Origin: Phoronis australis
Taxonomy: Eukaryota > Phoronida > Phoronidae
Reading direction: 5' to 3'
DNA: 64,000 nt
Assembly: GCA_002633005.1 (NCBI GenBank)
Contig: NMRA01000836.1
Location: forward strand, 37,005 to 101,004
Shown: positions 34,660 through 47,900 of the stretch, piece by piece
How the letters are laid out: each line of letters opens with the position of its first letter
Numbering within the stretch: position 1 is the stretch's first letter
Notes under the pieces: model-generated
Told to the model about the DNA's origin: nothing
Seen by the model: only the letters and a program-made list of their open reading frames with translations
The model's database searches: none
Made by a program: the position numbers and the translations under genes

Positions 34660-36430
34660 GGCTTTTTTGAACATATTAAACATCTTTAAATAAGTATTGG
34701 TGTTTATTTTGTATCAAAATTGTCAATAATAGAACAAGGATTTCACAACTTTTCACAATTTTTTGTTAAGTACATCTTAAGTCACCCTTTTAAGTTTAGT
34801 ATTGTGATCCAATCTCTTTCCTTCTCGACTTCACGCATGCTCATTAAAAGTCAACAAGTTCGTAGGGCACTTGACACTGCACTGGACTTTGAGTTTTTGC
34901 AAGTTTACTCACATCATATCGTCTGGTCAGATTGTAAATATGCTTCGGACTGCGTGTAGAATCATGGTGAGTCACGTGTGTGGCGTGGGCACTTTTTACT
35001 AGATATTTAGATATTATTTCATCTTAAGAATTATTCGAGAAATGATACTAATTACTGCCTGCAAGTGCAAATTGAAAACATTACTACTTGAGGCCATTGG
35101 CATAGAGCAGTAGCATTATGCAGACAACTGTCAATATTGGGTCAATGAATGATATGAACTGGTCTCTCCTCATACACTGAGACAGGTGTTAAGTTAGTGG
35201 TTTGAGAACGTTCTACAAATATAACCAAAAGTCAGTGGTCTTCTAGTGAATTATGCCTAGACCCTGGTATTCTTATGGTGTTGGTGCTCAAACATTTCCT
35301 AGACACATAACATTATAATTTTATTGTCGTGATGGACTGTCCGGTAGGCCGGCTTCTCTGGCCCGTCAGAAACCGCTAGGCTTTCTGCTCGATTGCTCTT
35401 TATTACAGCACTTTAAGATAAGAGTTGCAAGACATTTGATTGCATCTTTCATTTCTTGTTTTTGTTGACAAAAACAGAAATCACATTTGAATTCTTCATA
35501 AAAGTTGAAGTGTTGGCCCCCTTTTTCCCACAAAAATCGGTCAAGTTTTGTGGGATATAGATGTAATTCGTATCAGCTGATTTGATAGTCTATCCAGTAT
35601 TACTGATGCGCTTCACCATTTGTGAAAGAAACATTTTTTATGCCTTAAACTGACAATTCATCAACAAAGGTACATATTGCAGCTGCTGAGAGATTAATTT
35701 TATTTGAACATAAGTAAAAATAACAAATGCTATGCTTTGTCTCGGTGACTTAACAACAGTCTACTTGGCGCAGTGAACTGAGGGGTTAGCCTCTGGTTTC
35801 TACTTGTGTGTGCAGATGCGCATTGTCTAAAACATTAAATGGAAAGTTCAAATGGAGTCTGCATGTGTATCCCACTCCAGTATCGACTTTTGTTACTCAC
35901 AATTCAGCAATGCCTTTGTCCCAAGTAGGGCACCTCGCCTCTATTCTGATTCGAAGTGCTTAGTCTTTTTTCCGCAAGTTGTTTTTCCGTGGGCGAAGAG
36001 AAAAGGGAGGCTGGCCAGATCCGTACTCTCCTTTAGCTCTGGTAATTGGGCGACTAAATTGCCTAGGTGACGTCAGTAAGTCGGCTTAATTTCACTCCCT
36101 TCAGCATCCACCATGTAATGTATACTTCTTTGGACCTGTCGCCGCCAAACTTGATATTCTGTTTTGCAGCAATCATCGCCTATATTTCGCCACATTTCGC
36201 TCGTGTTTTGTTTTGTTTTGTCACCATTCGCCCATAAGAAAATTCTTGCACTCTTCGCTGTCTTTTTGTTTATTTCTACGTGATGTTACACGGGCACACC
36301 CGAATGTTTACAAACCATTCATTACGCCGTAGTACGGGACTCGACTGTTTACAAACAAACAAAACCAATGTCACAGTACATGTTGGGGACCACGTGGGAC
36401 AAGGAAAGGTCACCGACAAAATTTTAACTA
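34660..36430. other. Intergenic stretch without a supported gene
   Basis: AT-rich sequence with scattered short ORFs (for example 35852-36070 and 34720-34959) that show no family motif and no consistent splice context. I see no RNA gene here. Confidence 0.55.
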
Positions 36431-36439
36431 AAAACATTG

Positions 36440-37300
36440 TATACAAAGAAGCTTTATTAACCGTTACAAATTTTTTTCTTCACAAGTTCTGTCCTGAGTA
36501 CTGCATATTTTGTGCACAATGTAGTGTAATACTATGCCTCACATTCTCGCGGTCTTCAATTCATTTCCGAAGTGTGTAGAAATGCTTGAACGTCTTGGCC
36601 ATAGTGTGAAAATTTGTTGTGCCTCACAATCTCATGTTCTGTTTTGCTGAGAAGAATTGTAGTATGAAAATTGATAATGAGACTTTTATAAATACACTGA
36701 GACTATTTTGTATACAAATGCTACTTAAGACAGATTTTATTAGAAAAAAGCATTTGTATAAGATCTCTTATTATGGCACTGTTGCATAGACGTGTCACAG
36801 TGCCATCGTGTTTACGTAAATTTGTGATTACAAACGGTTTTCATTAAGTCAGTCCGGAGTGCTGCATTTGTACACAATGGTGTGTACATCTATTATTGTA
36901 CCTCGCAATTGCATTGTTTTTATTGCTGAGAATTCTTTACACGTCTTGACCCAGTCATCCTTTGCATGTGCATTTATGATGAGACTTTTGTAAATGTATT
37001 TAAACTATTTTGTCTATAAATACTTCTTAAGACAGATTTTGTAAAAAAAAACATTTGTTTGTATATTAAGCTCTCTTATTATCGCACTGTTGCATAGTGT
37101 CATCGCGTTTATGAAAATTTAGTATTACTAACAGTTTTCATTCATTAATTCAGTCCCGAGTGCTGCATATGTACATAATCGTGTGTATATGTAGTACTGT
37201 ATATCACAATTTCATTACTTTTATTGCTGAGAATTGTTTACACGTCTTCATCCACTTACCCTTAGTATTCATTTATGGTCTGATTACTTTGTCTTCAACA
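36440..37300. repeat. About 310-bp tandem repeat, three diverged copies
   Basis: Landmarks recur in order: CTTATTAT-GCACTGTTGCATAG, GTCC-GAGTGCTGCAT, GTACA-AAT-GTGTGTA, TTTATTGCTGAGAATT-TTTACACGTCTT. The copies start near 36440, 36765 and 37075. Divergence is high, so the duplication is old. Confidence 0.75.
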
Positions 37301-37925
37301 AATGCATTTTTAAAGTTTTCCCTTTAAAGAATAGCTGATTACCATACAGTATGTTACGGCACGATCAAATGTTCTGGAAAGATAAATATTTGTACTGCCT
37401 GGTGTAAGAATCCGCAGCCGCATATCCTGCGTTAAGCTGACAGAAATTCTGATTGAACCTTTAAAATGAGACGGTCTCCTCAAACAATATCCCTGTCTCT
37501 TTCCATGAACACTAAATGTTCATGTCAAGGTGTAGCTATTTCCCACAAGTCATTTCCCATAAACTATGTACATGTAACTGCCACCTGCGCTTTTGCACTT
37601 GATGTCTCTCCAACGAAACGCAGTCACATATTTTGAGACTTCAGTATCTGACAAATTTTGCCTCCCAAAGCAAGCTTTAAAATTGGCCACTGGATTCTAA
37701 ATTGGGAGCCTGTACATTCTTATTCTCAATGAATGAAAGTATGGTAGATCACATGTGGTCAGACTATGTTCATTACATGTAGCTCCAGACCCACAAAGGC
37801 CTATTCAAATCACTGATAAAAGCTTGACAGCTTATACTTCCTGAAGCTCCTAAGTTTGTTTAACAGTCAAAATAAGGTTATGATGGGAGACTTTGTATGA
37901 TAGAAATAGGCAATATTACATCACT

Positions 37926-38165
37926 ACATGGAGGAGACAGTGTGCCTCAGTGGTTTGAGCTCCAAACTTTCAGTTGGGAGACCTGACTTCGAATCCTAGC
38001 TTTACTGGCAAACAAATGAGCTTTGCACAAAAGTGTCTGCTCTGAGCTTGGCCATACTTAATTAGTGAGTAAATGAATGTATGTAAAAGAATGAATGAGA
38101 GCTGCTTTGGAACACTCAACTTTGAGTGTGAAATGTAAGAGAAGAGAACGAACGAAGGAAATGTT
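37926..38165 (+). mobile_element. tRNA-derived SINE (probable)
   Basis: GTGCCTCAGTGGTTTGAGC resembles a tRNA A box and ACTTCGAATCCTAGC, about 50 bases on, a B box. The tail has GTGAGTAAATGAATGTATG-type simple repeats and ends in A-rich sequence. This is the layout of many invertebrate SINEs. It is not a functional tRNA because stem pairing is poor. Confidence 0.55.
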
Positions 38166-39029
38166 AGACACCTAACCTGGCCGTCTGCAAATTTACTGAG
38201 ATGTTACACAAGGTTGTTAATCCTCGAAACGCAATTTTGCCCAAATATTGCAAATTACAGTATTGTATCTGTGGTAATTGCAAGGTCTAAATGAAGTAAA
38301 ATACAAGTAACAGTTCCAAACCTAAACAGAAAGTCATTTAGTGAAAGAACTCAGCAGTATTTGCAGATTTTTCGGTATAAGTGTAGTAAACAGGCCGTTC
38401 TTATAATTGGCTACCAGTACGTGCCGTTATTCAGTGAAAACTGATTATCGGCAGGTATTTTTAAGAGAGAAATCTTTACTCCACTTTTACCAAACTGTCA
38501 ACATTTTCCACAAAGATAACTTGCTCTCAACACCATTTAAGTGCTGAGTAAAGCTGTCGTAAGTTGGGTGTGATTCGATTTTTAAAAAGAGATCAAAAGA
38601 TAACTTAATGGCCTAGTTTGTACTTGAATGCCATTGGTTGATTTAGAAACGAGAGCAGCCCTCGAGATCTTATTCTGGCGGCAGCAAAAACAGATGTCAC
38701 AGTCTCCATTTTGCAGGTGATCTTTTTATGGACATATTTCTTTAATTTTGCTAATTCTTTTGCAGGAAATGTGAACAGAACAAAGGATGATTATTTTATA
38801 ATCCATGTACGTTATGCACCTACAGACCTGTATTTAGGTGCATATTGCTGTCACCTCTGTCCTGGCATACGCCCGTCTGTTGATGTATCTCCTAAACCCC
38901 TTGCTGGTTCTAAATTAGATTTGTCAGATGTGTTACTATGAAACTGACGACATGTAGACAATTTTTTAATTTATGCTACTTCGGCTGTGATCCCTTGTGG
39001 CAAATTTTGGTTTGTTTACTTTCAGTTTT

Positions 39030-39880
39030 CTATTAAGGAGACGGCAATGCTTTTCCATTTCTGAATTGAATGGAACATAGTTTGTACCATCGTGTGGCCT
39101 TTATTATTTGTCTGCTTTTCGCGTCTGCCTTCTTATCTGCCAAAACAACTTGAAGGATCTTTTTGAAAATTTCAATTTAGCAGAAAGTGTTCCTGATGAG
39201 AACAAGTCTGACGTTCATTTTTGTATGAGCTTGAGAACTGCTGTGCCCCCTAGTGGTTATTTGTCCTTTTTATGGCCTATGCTGTGTCTCCTCAAGCTTT
39301 TGAAGTGTAAATGAAATGTGGCAAGCTACCTTTTTATTATGAAGGTCACGGCAGCTTTCCATGTTGGGACGGATTTGTCATGTTCTTTGCCACCTGGTGG
39401 CCATTTTCATTACTTTCCAGTCATCTGCCTCTACGCCAAACCGCCCAGAGTATCTTTATTAAAATTGGCAGATGCTTTTCCAATGACCAGTGCACAACAG
39501 ACACGGATTTTGGGATGTGACCACCTACTCTGGTGCCCCCTGGTGTCATTCTTCTTTCATCTGCAGCTGTACCTCTTAACCCTTCTTGCATGGTCTTTTG
39601 GAAGTTGGGCAGTTGTATTTCTGTTATTAACTTAGCAACGGATCGAGCTACTGCTGCGCCTCCTAGTGGCAAGTTCTTTTTTTCACGTTTGCCTCTGTAA
39701 TCCATGACTCATTTTTATGAAATTAAGCATATTGCGAATATTTATAGCTTTCTATTCTTGAGATGACAGCACCTTCCTAGTTTGGGACGCATTCGACGTA
39801 ATGTTTGCCATCTATTGGCCCTTTTTATGATACCAATAAGGACACCATTTGTGGCGCAGTCGTGGGCTCATTTCAACACT
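39030..39880. repeat. About 145-bp diverged tandem array with CTCF-like motifs
   Basis: Segments of 125-150 bp each contain one CC-CTAGTGG-type motif, all in the same orientation: about 39094, 39243 (GTGCCCCCTAGTGG), 39389 (GCCACCTGGTGGCC), 39533 (GTGCCCCCTGGTGT), 39656 (GCGCCTCCTAGTGGC) and 39807. On the minus strand the second reads CCACTAGGGGGCAC, a full match to the known CTCF core. Flanks such as GCTTTTCCATT recur too. Confidence 0.65.
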
Positions 39881-40219
39881 CCACGTTGCTCTTATTTTGT
39901 ACAGAACTGAGGACAACCTTACTGTTGTTGCTATTCCCTACGTTGAAATACTTGTTCCTCCATATCCTCCAAACGTTGATCTCTAATTTCATCAACTTCT
40001 GTATTGACTAGCTCACCACAAACAATTATGTTATTATCCAATGAGTATTTTGACACTAGAATAATCGTGTTCAAATTTTAAAAATCTTAAGCTCTCATAT
40101 TGCTTGTTCCTCGTGAGTGCTTTCAGTGACAATCCGTGCTCTATTCAGCTCTTCTTAATTTAACAATGCCTTATTCTTAGTGAAAGTTGTCTGGGAAACA
40201 CTTCAGTCATTGGTAGTGC

Positions 40220-40324
40220 GGTAATGGTATAATATAATGTGCCCGAATTGCGAAAACCAATTTTCTCCACTGAATAACGGGCAGCAAAATGGTTCTCAAA
40301 ATACGGGCACGATATGTCTATTGC
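40220..40324. mobile_element. Small hairpin MITE, copy 2
   Basis: GTGCCCGAATTGCGAAAACC and the inverted GGTTCTCAAAATACGGGCAC enclose TCTCCACTGAATAACGGGC. Same family as 23565-23668 and 57361-57445. Confidence 0.75.
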
Positions 40325-40354
40325 CAGTAGTGAAACCTCTGTCTGACATACATT

Positions 40355-40432
40355 GTAACTAGGGCATTGTAACTAGGGCACTGTAACTAGGGCATTGTAA
40401 CTAGGGCATTGTAACTAGGGCATTGGGTAAAT
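40355..40432. repeat. 14-bp minisatellite
   Basis: About five copies of CATTGTAACTAGGG in a row. No coding context. Confidence 0.9.
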
Positions 40433-41599
40433 GGCACTAGTACTTATGAAAACTCATATTTTCAACAATGTATTTGTCACTACATCTACCCACCATGTTT
40501 ATAATGTGCATACCCATGTGGTGAATTTTTGTCCCAGCACTTGGCAGTAATGTGCGATTTGCACTGGCAATATGTTTTATCCCCTATTTTTGAGATTTGA
40601 TTATCGCTGAAGGAATGTTTCTGTACTGTCAGTTACATGCAAAGTTATGATAAATTATCCCTTCTATATTAGTCAGACATTTCTTTGAAGTCTCTCAGAC
40701 TAAAAGTATTTATATAAGTTTTCAATGGCAATTTTCTTTATATTGTAATTTTTAACTAATCCATGTATGCATATATTTTGTTGTCAGATATGCTGTATGC
40801 TATAAAAAATAGATCTTACCAGGAATATTAATGACGCCAAATATTGTGTGGTGAGGTTGGCCTGGTATCCAGTGATTAGTGTAGACATACATAACAGGTG
40901 ACAGAGATGGTTTGTTTTATGGATTGACCCACCAGCTCTGTATCTGTCTCACATGAGAGTAATAACATTGGCAAATTATTTGTTGGCTACAGTATTGCCC
41001 TCCACAGGAATTTGGCTGCTTGCTGATGGAATCTTTCTATAGATGCTCTCAATAGTGTATTAATATTCTCAACCATACTTAGCTTAGGGCAAATTAGGAA
41101 AATTTTTCCTACTTTGGACGGCGATTTTGGAATTTGGTAGATTTATTTCTTTCATTGGCTAAGGTCATATAGAATATAAAACTTACAATTAACATGTAAG
41201 TACGGGTAAGAATTCAAGTCATCTTACTATAATGGTATTTACTGGTTACATCACGTCACCTAATGAATGCACTAAAACCGCCAAAATTTTGCCTGATTTT
41301 GTCGTCCTACATGTTGCTTTCAGAATCTAAATAACTGCAATTCAGAGCAGATGATGACAACTTTAGTGATATGGGGTCTAGCATATTACAAAAATGTGAA
41401 TTTATGTGGCTGTTTAGTTAAAGTGACAAGCAGTTAGCCATCCAGAACAATCAATCAGGTAACATACACTGAGGTACCAGACAAAATCAGGGATGTTTTA
41501 ACGCAGCCCCTTAATTAATGTAGTCGAAAAATGCCAGAAAATCGACTACGCTGACCCATAGCAGTGGGTTTGAAGCCACATGGACCCACTGACTGAAGA

Positions 41600-41850
41600 G
41601 TTGTCACGTTTTTCTAAAATGATTTCTGCAGATGCTGGATATCTGCATTGCACAAAGGCACAGTTGATGATTCAGTGAGTGGGCAGTGCTCATGATTGCC
41701 AGTCCCTTGTCGTGTGACACTTCCAGCAGTTCACCAGTTGACCTATCGCAAGCTCTGCCCCCTTGCGTAATGTCGACTAACAAACAATAAGTTTTCTCCA
41801 GCAACGTGTTGTTTGTCGGGTAAAATGGCGGCTTGGAAACGAAACTGTGT
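41600..41850 (-). repeat. Dispersed repeat upstream of CRAT
   Basis: On the minus strand, TTTCCAAGCCGCCATTTTAC followed by CCGACAAACAACA and AAACTTATTGTTT matches the sequences at about 59100-59320 and 61330-61550 in PPP6C introns. It is therefore a repeat family, not a conserved exon, although a 66-codon ORF is open here. The plus-strand 15-codon ORF at 41825-41869 just before the candidate CRAT start lies at its edge. Confidence 0.6.
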
Positions 41851-41872
41851 CAATAATTCTGCATTCTAAATG
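41825..41872 (+). promoter_or_regulatory. CRAT: Candidate CRAT first exon: short upstream ORF abutting an ATG at a donor
   Basis: AAAATGGCGGC resembles a YY1 site and opens a 15-codon ORF ending TAA at 41869. The next three bases are ATG (41870-41872), followed by GTCAGT. Splicing from 41872 to 41964 (91-nt intron, acceptor TTGTGACAG) would put this ATG in phase with the CRAT reading frame, giving a 625-residue protein. The coincidence of phase and length supports it, but it overlaps a dispersed repeat. Confidence 0.4.
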
Positions 41873-41963
41873 GTCAGTTAAGCCGTCACTCAAAATCCTG
41901 GCGACAGGTCAATTGGGGTTGATGAAGTCATTCACCTGTTGTTTGTTTTCATTCTTGTGACAG

Positions 41964-44900
41964 ACTCAACAGAAGGGGTTGTTAACACAGCAAGTCGCTC
42001 CAACACACCTTAAAAAATGGAAGGTGATTGGTCGGATGATGTCCATACAGAACGTGTTGCCACGGTTACCAGTACCACCTTTGGAGCAGACACTGCAGAA
42101 GTACCTTAAATCCCTGGAACCCCTTCTGACCCCAGAAGAATATGAAAACACAAAACGGGTAAGTGGCGTCACCTAGTGTGTGGAGAGTGCGTTATCAGCA
42201 AGAATTGATTTGGTCCCTGGCTTCTCAGCTAAGTTTATTGACGTAGTTTACCGAATTCTCATTTTGTTGTTTAAAGTGTTGTGGCCGGTTGGAGTCTACC
42301 TAATACACAGGTTGTGTCATGTAGCTGTGAGGAAACTTGAATACGTCTCTCACTTCTAAATTCTTTCATCATTTATTTGTTCTTTTTGTGGAAACATTGT
42401 GAGGATCAAACTGTTAAATCTGTCTTTGTGTTGTGCTTTTTAGATTTGCCAAGAGTTTGGTAAAGCTGGTGGTTTGGGGGAAGACTTACAGGCAATATTG
42501 TACGACAGGGCACACTTGAGGACAAACTGGGTAGGTGGTATTCCCAGTGCCTTGCTAGCTGTCATGAGTGATGATAGTTGATATTATTTATCTTTTCCTC
42601 TCTCCTTCCCAGATTGGTGTCCATAATCTGATCACATACCGGTAATTAATGTTTTACCCATTGTTAATTTTCTCAAAAGTACTAGTCCATGAGAGTAACA
42701 GTCATCCAGCAACCAGGTGGAGGTTAGCCAATTTTCACCAAAGTTGGCACCTAGTTGGTCTTAAGGGACCTGTAATCAATGATCCATAAAATATTTCCCA
42801 AACTTATTGCATCTTACCTGTATTATATATTATAACCAGTTTTAGGTCCAGTTATTAAATATAGTCGATTTTAATCCTCTGTCCCTGTTATTAGATGTAT
42901 TCAGTGTTATTCTCCGCCCCTGTTATTAAATGTAGACATTGTTATGCTCTTCCCTTGTTATTAAATGTAGTCAATGTTATTCCTCTCCCTGTTATTTCAG
43001 CTGTCAGAGTGGTGGCAACAAAAGGCGTACTTAGAGGTGCGTGACCCCGTGGTGATCCACTGCAGTCCCGGCATTGTCATGCCTGTACAGGAGTTCATAG
43101 GTCAGGATGACCAAGTCAAGTAAGACACTAAGGCTTGTGTGATGTAACCAGGCTCTGCTGTTTGTCTAGTCTCATGTCTGAACTTGTCTGTAAAGCGTTA
43201 TGTACTTCATCACCTGCGTAACGCTCAAAAAACAAAATTGTGCTGCGAAATGTCATTGGAATAATAGTTTCTCAATCATGCCTTATTTTCGCAACTCATT
43301 GTTACCTACTTGGCTCGTAATAGATCATGCTGTCTTATGTTGGAAATTAGGGTGCATGTGTCAAAAGTGATAATACAGCCCTGTCTTGTTGTCATTCTCA
43401 GGTTTGCTGCCAAACTTATAACAGCTGTCTTGGACTATAAGAATATGGTGGACGAGTAAGTATTGTGTTTCAGCATCCCGTGAAATGTTGTTAAGTTAAT
43501 TATTTTAATTTTCACGACGGTGTTGACAGGAGTATGAACAGGGCTCTGCTTCATGGAACTATCTTAGTCTCAGCTTAGACTGAATTAACAATGCTGTCGT
43601 TCCATCACATGTCACGCTGCGCTTGTTGAAAATTCTGTTAACAGCGTACCAACAGTCAAATTTTAGACTTAAACTTTCGTGAAACGGAGCCCAGCTGTTT
43701 TCCTTCAGTGATGATACTGCGTATAATCAACTTATAGGAGCTGAATTGGTTATTGGCAACTAAATGCTTATAGTAGAAGCTGATGAGCTTATTGTCATCT
43801 GAAAGCATATGGTATATAAATTCAAGTGTCAAAAGCCATTCCCTACTCAAAGTACATTTATTTATTTCCGTGTACCAGACAGTTGTTGGCTACATTTAAC
43901 GTCTTGACATGTTTACTTTATTCTTGCCAGACAAACTCTACCTGTAGATACTCTGGGCAACAAGCCACTATGCATGGACCAGTATTTCAAGATATTCTCA
44001 GCCTGTCGCATTCCTGGCATCAAACACGATAGTTTCGTGTGCTACCCACCTGATGAACAGAACCCTCCGCGACACATAGTCGTCATTCATAAGGGTCACG
44101 TAAGTGAGGATTTAACTATAGTACTAACAGATGAACATAAAGATATAACATTCTGTGTGGGCATTAGACATTGCCATAGTTGTAGTTTGTGAAAACTTGT
44201 TTAACAGGTGTTTTTCTGATCATTTGAGCCATGAAACTTCATCGACTGTTCTCGTTTGTGTGACCTTGACCTTAACTGTACTTAGTAACTGGTTATCATG
44301 CTGTTAATATCAGCTGTTAATATCAGCTGTCGTTATTCATGTGACTTTGCCTCTTTCAGTTCTTCTCAATGCACGTCTATGGACGTAACGGTAAACTACT
44401 GAATGAGGCTCAGATACGAGATCAGTTGGACACGATCATGGATCAATCACGACACCCAGTAACCTCTAGGCTCGGTCTGATGACATCTGAAAACAGGAAC
44501 ACTTGGGGCCAAGTGTACAAGAAACTGAGCAAAGGTACAATCATGTTACCCCCAATACTGTTAATGTGGTTTTTGTTTGACTTGAACTTTGAGATTTAAA
44601 GTGCTGTGTACGGTGTGTCTTTAAAGTTGAAGCTGATGTCATTTTTGTTGAAATATTTGTTGTCTGTTGCTGCCAACTTTTATTTACGGCTTTTGCCACC
44701 TTTAGCCAACTATGGAATGCAATAGAATGCACTCTTATGTTATGTTCTTCCTTAGACAAAGTCAATCGCCTCTCTCTTGAGAGGATAGCACGGAGCATAT
44801 TCGTTGTGTGCCTGGATGAACCCAGTGGCCCAAGTGTTGACCCTGAGGAGAGACTGACCCGTGATGCTCACCAGATGTTACACGGGGGTGGGAGCAAGGC

Positions 44901-47900
44901 AAACAGTGGCAATAGGTGGTTTGATAAAACACTGCAGGTAAGGGGGGAGGTGCTTAGTGGGATACATGTTCATGTGATGAGCACGCTCTTTAAGTCGGAT
45001 TCTTCATCATGAGTTGTATCCGCATAGTCTAATTTTTACTCTTTTGTTCAGATTTTATGGTTTCCTTTGGTTTTCATGTCCCAAAACGAAAAGTGGAAAA
45101 TACAGCCTAGATGCTTTCAAGCCTTCTCTATTTAGATATGATTTGATAAGAAACAGTAATTACTCTGACTCGCAACTGACCTAGTGAATAGAGTCACTCC
45201 TTCGATTATCGTCCCACTAGTGAAAATGGAATGTGGAGTAAACCTGGTTGGACTCGGTAGAAGATACTGGAGAAATTCAAAAGATCTTGGTTAATGGGGA
45301 TGTTTACAGCATGGTGGGGGAGGGAAGGAGAGGTGATTAGTTATTGAGATATGTGGGAAATGATTAGTTGGTGGGTACGTGTTGGGGCATGGGAGGTTTA
45401 TATTTGGTGGGGTGCATTGTGGGTAGAGGGGACAGGAGATGCTAAGTGAGTCATTTATATAGTTTTGCTAAATGTTTTTCAACTATCTTGAAAATAGACA
45501 AGAATTTGGATATCAAAATTTCCAATTATCACCTAGTTAATTTTCTTTCGTTTGCCCTCAACGTATTTTGCATAACTTTATTTGATCTTGACTCTTCTTA
45601 ATTGACAACTGAACCCGTCAGATCTCAGTTGATGTTTGCCTTTAGTTCATTGTAGGAAGTGATGGTTCAGTTGGCCTGAGTTATGAACACGCCTCCGCAG
45701 AGGGTCCTCCTATAGCGGCCATATTGGATCACATTCACAGTTACGTGTAAGTACTTGCTATTGGTGTGTAGGGTATCACTAGAATGGTACGGGTCACTTT
45801 TCAATCTGCCCTACCTCCCCCTCCAGGGCCAGTGTGGTGGAGAATTTCAATGTTTTTGAGGGTTGAGCATTTTTGTATGAATTTCAATGAAACTTGACAG
45901 GTAGGTATGTGATAACAGTGCGCAGGCACCGGGTGGATTCGACTACTGCAGGGCACTCTATTAGCCATTTTTTATCGACAAAGGAGGTTTTAGCCATGAT
46001 GCTTATTAGGTGAACAGCTTTTCAGAATATATCGAGGAAACTAATTTACACATTTCAGTGAATCTTATCTTGACACAGAGGTATGCACCAGCACCAGTAT
46101 ATTCTTGGGCAGAGTTGACCCATTCAGCACCCTCTAGTGGCCATTTTAGTCTCTAATAGGTGCATTTTCGGTACTTTACAAGGAAGAACGTGTTCAGAAG
46201 ATAGCTTGAGAACCAGTTGACGGGGTAACTAAACTTAACAAATAGGTGACTGCATGACAATGGTAGGAGTTAGTTTTGAGGCAGTTGTTCCTACAGCTCA
46301 CCCTAGTGGCCATTTTGTCCTGGTCAGATGTTGGTGAAATTTGGCTCTAGGTTGAAGCCATCATTAGGGAGCTGATTGATTTTGGTGTGGAAAAGAGGCT
46401 TTTTAGTATTTGTTGGGAGAAGGGCATTTCCAGGTGATGTCTAGAAAAGTGATTGACGGATTTCAACGAGACTTTGACATGTACATTTAAGATAGCAGTG
46501 CACTGGCAGTGATCAATTTTCCTGTAGATTTGATTACTGCATCACCCTCTAGTGGCCGTTTTATTTTCCAGGTGATGACAGCTGCCTTTTTGAGCGGTGC
46601 TGTGCACATTTGTATCTTCTTATTATCATGGTTGTTCTTTATGAAAAGAAATAGACTAGTTTGTGGTTTATTTATTTGTTGCAATTGTTGGGAGTTGTTT
46701 ATTTTTTATGTTATTGGTTTGATGTTAGTTTTTTAAAACATTTTAAAGGAGATGAAGAGCGAACCTTTTTTTCATTTCTGACTATTAGAGCTACTTCTTG
46801 GAGCCCAGTTCTTGTCTCCTTATGCCTTATGAAAGTGATATGCTCTCCCAGAAACGCATTGCTTGTTGTGCACTGTGGGTGCATATCAAGGTTTTGCCTT
46901 GCTCTTGTTTTTGGTTGTGATGTATGTAGTGAGGCCTTTTGGAAACTGTGGCAGTAAAACTTGGTAGAATGTGTTAAACTTGTTTGATGATTTTTAATGA
47001 TTGGATGAATACAAAGTAAAGTGAAAATATTGGCCATGTTTTGACTGTACTGACTAGTCAATGTAATCTCATGTTCAATAGATCAAGTTTGAGTCTAATA
47101 CTGGAATAAAAACTTTTACAAAAATTAGCGACGTTGCGTCCGCATCTCTCGGACTTCAGCTTGGCTTGTGATGTTATCGTTATTCTGGCCAGTTGGTGGC
47201 GTTTTGGCCATACGACACGGCATTGACGTCAGAACACCACCCCGTACTTGTGACAAATCGAATCTGGCCAAAACGCCACCAATTGTCCAGAGTAACGATA
47301 ACGTCACAAGCCAAGCTGAAGTCTGTGAGATGCAGACGCAACGTCGCTAATTTTTGTACCTTTTTATTTCAGTATTAGACTCAAACTTGATCTGTTTTCT
47401 CAACTGGATGTCTCAAAATTTTCATGCTTTTTTTTCTCATGTTCAATACTTCTTCAGGGATCGTTTTTGAAAAGCATATTTTGTCAATTGACCCATAGGG
47501 CCTCAAGTGTTTGGTCCAATTTGGAGTTCTACCTGTGTTCCAAGTTCAGTTTGCCATGTCCTTTTTTATTCCATTTTCGACGGGAGGCATTTGTGTTATT
47601 CCCTGTATTTCTTGGTAGGTTACGTATTTGGTCTGCTGTTCACTTTCAGTACTTCCATTGTGCGGAGTTCAGCAATCTCTGTGTGACAATGAAATCTTTT
47701 ATGTGTCAATGATTGTGAACGTGTCTCTAGAGTTTACCTGGCTCGCTTATTGTGTACTTTCAAATGTCATTTCAAGTTTGAATATGACCTGTATGTTTGT
47801 GTTTACTAATGAAGCTCTCTCTCCTGTTGTTGAGTTAAGGAGGGCTCTCATTGAAAGCAGTGTGAACTGATGGGGCTACCCTCATTGTAAATATTTCATT

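Noticed and set aside
37926-38010. A functional tRNA gene
   Set aside because: A- and B-box-like motifs are present but the acceptor, D and T stems do not pair convincingly and a SINE-type tail follows.
41604-41804. 66-codon minus-strand ORF upstream of CRAT as a PTPA first exon
   Set aside because: No similarity to the PTPA N-terminus, and the sequence belongs to a dispersed repeat also found in PPP6C introns.
47125-47350. Two 60-codon ORFs on opposite strands with near-identical products
   Set aside because: They are mirror images produced by the inverted repeat, not genes.
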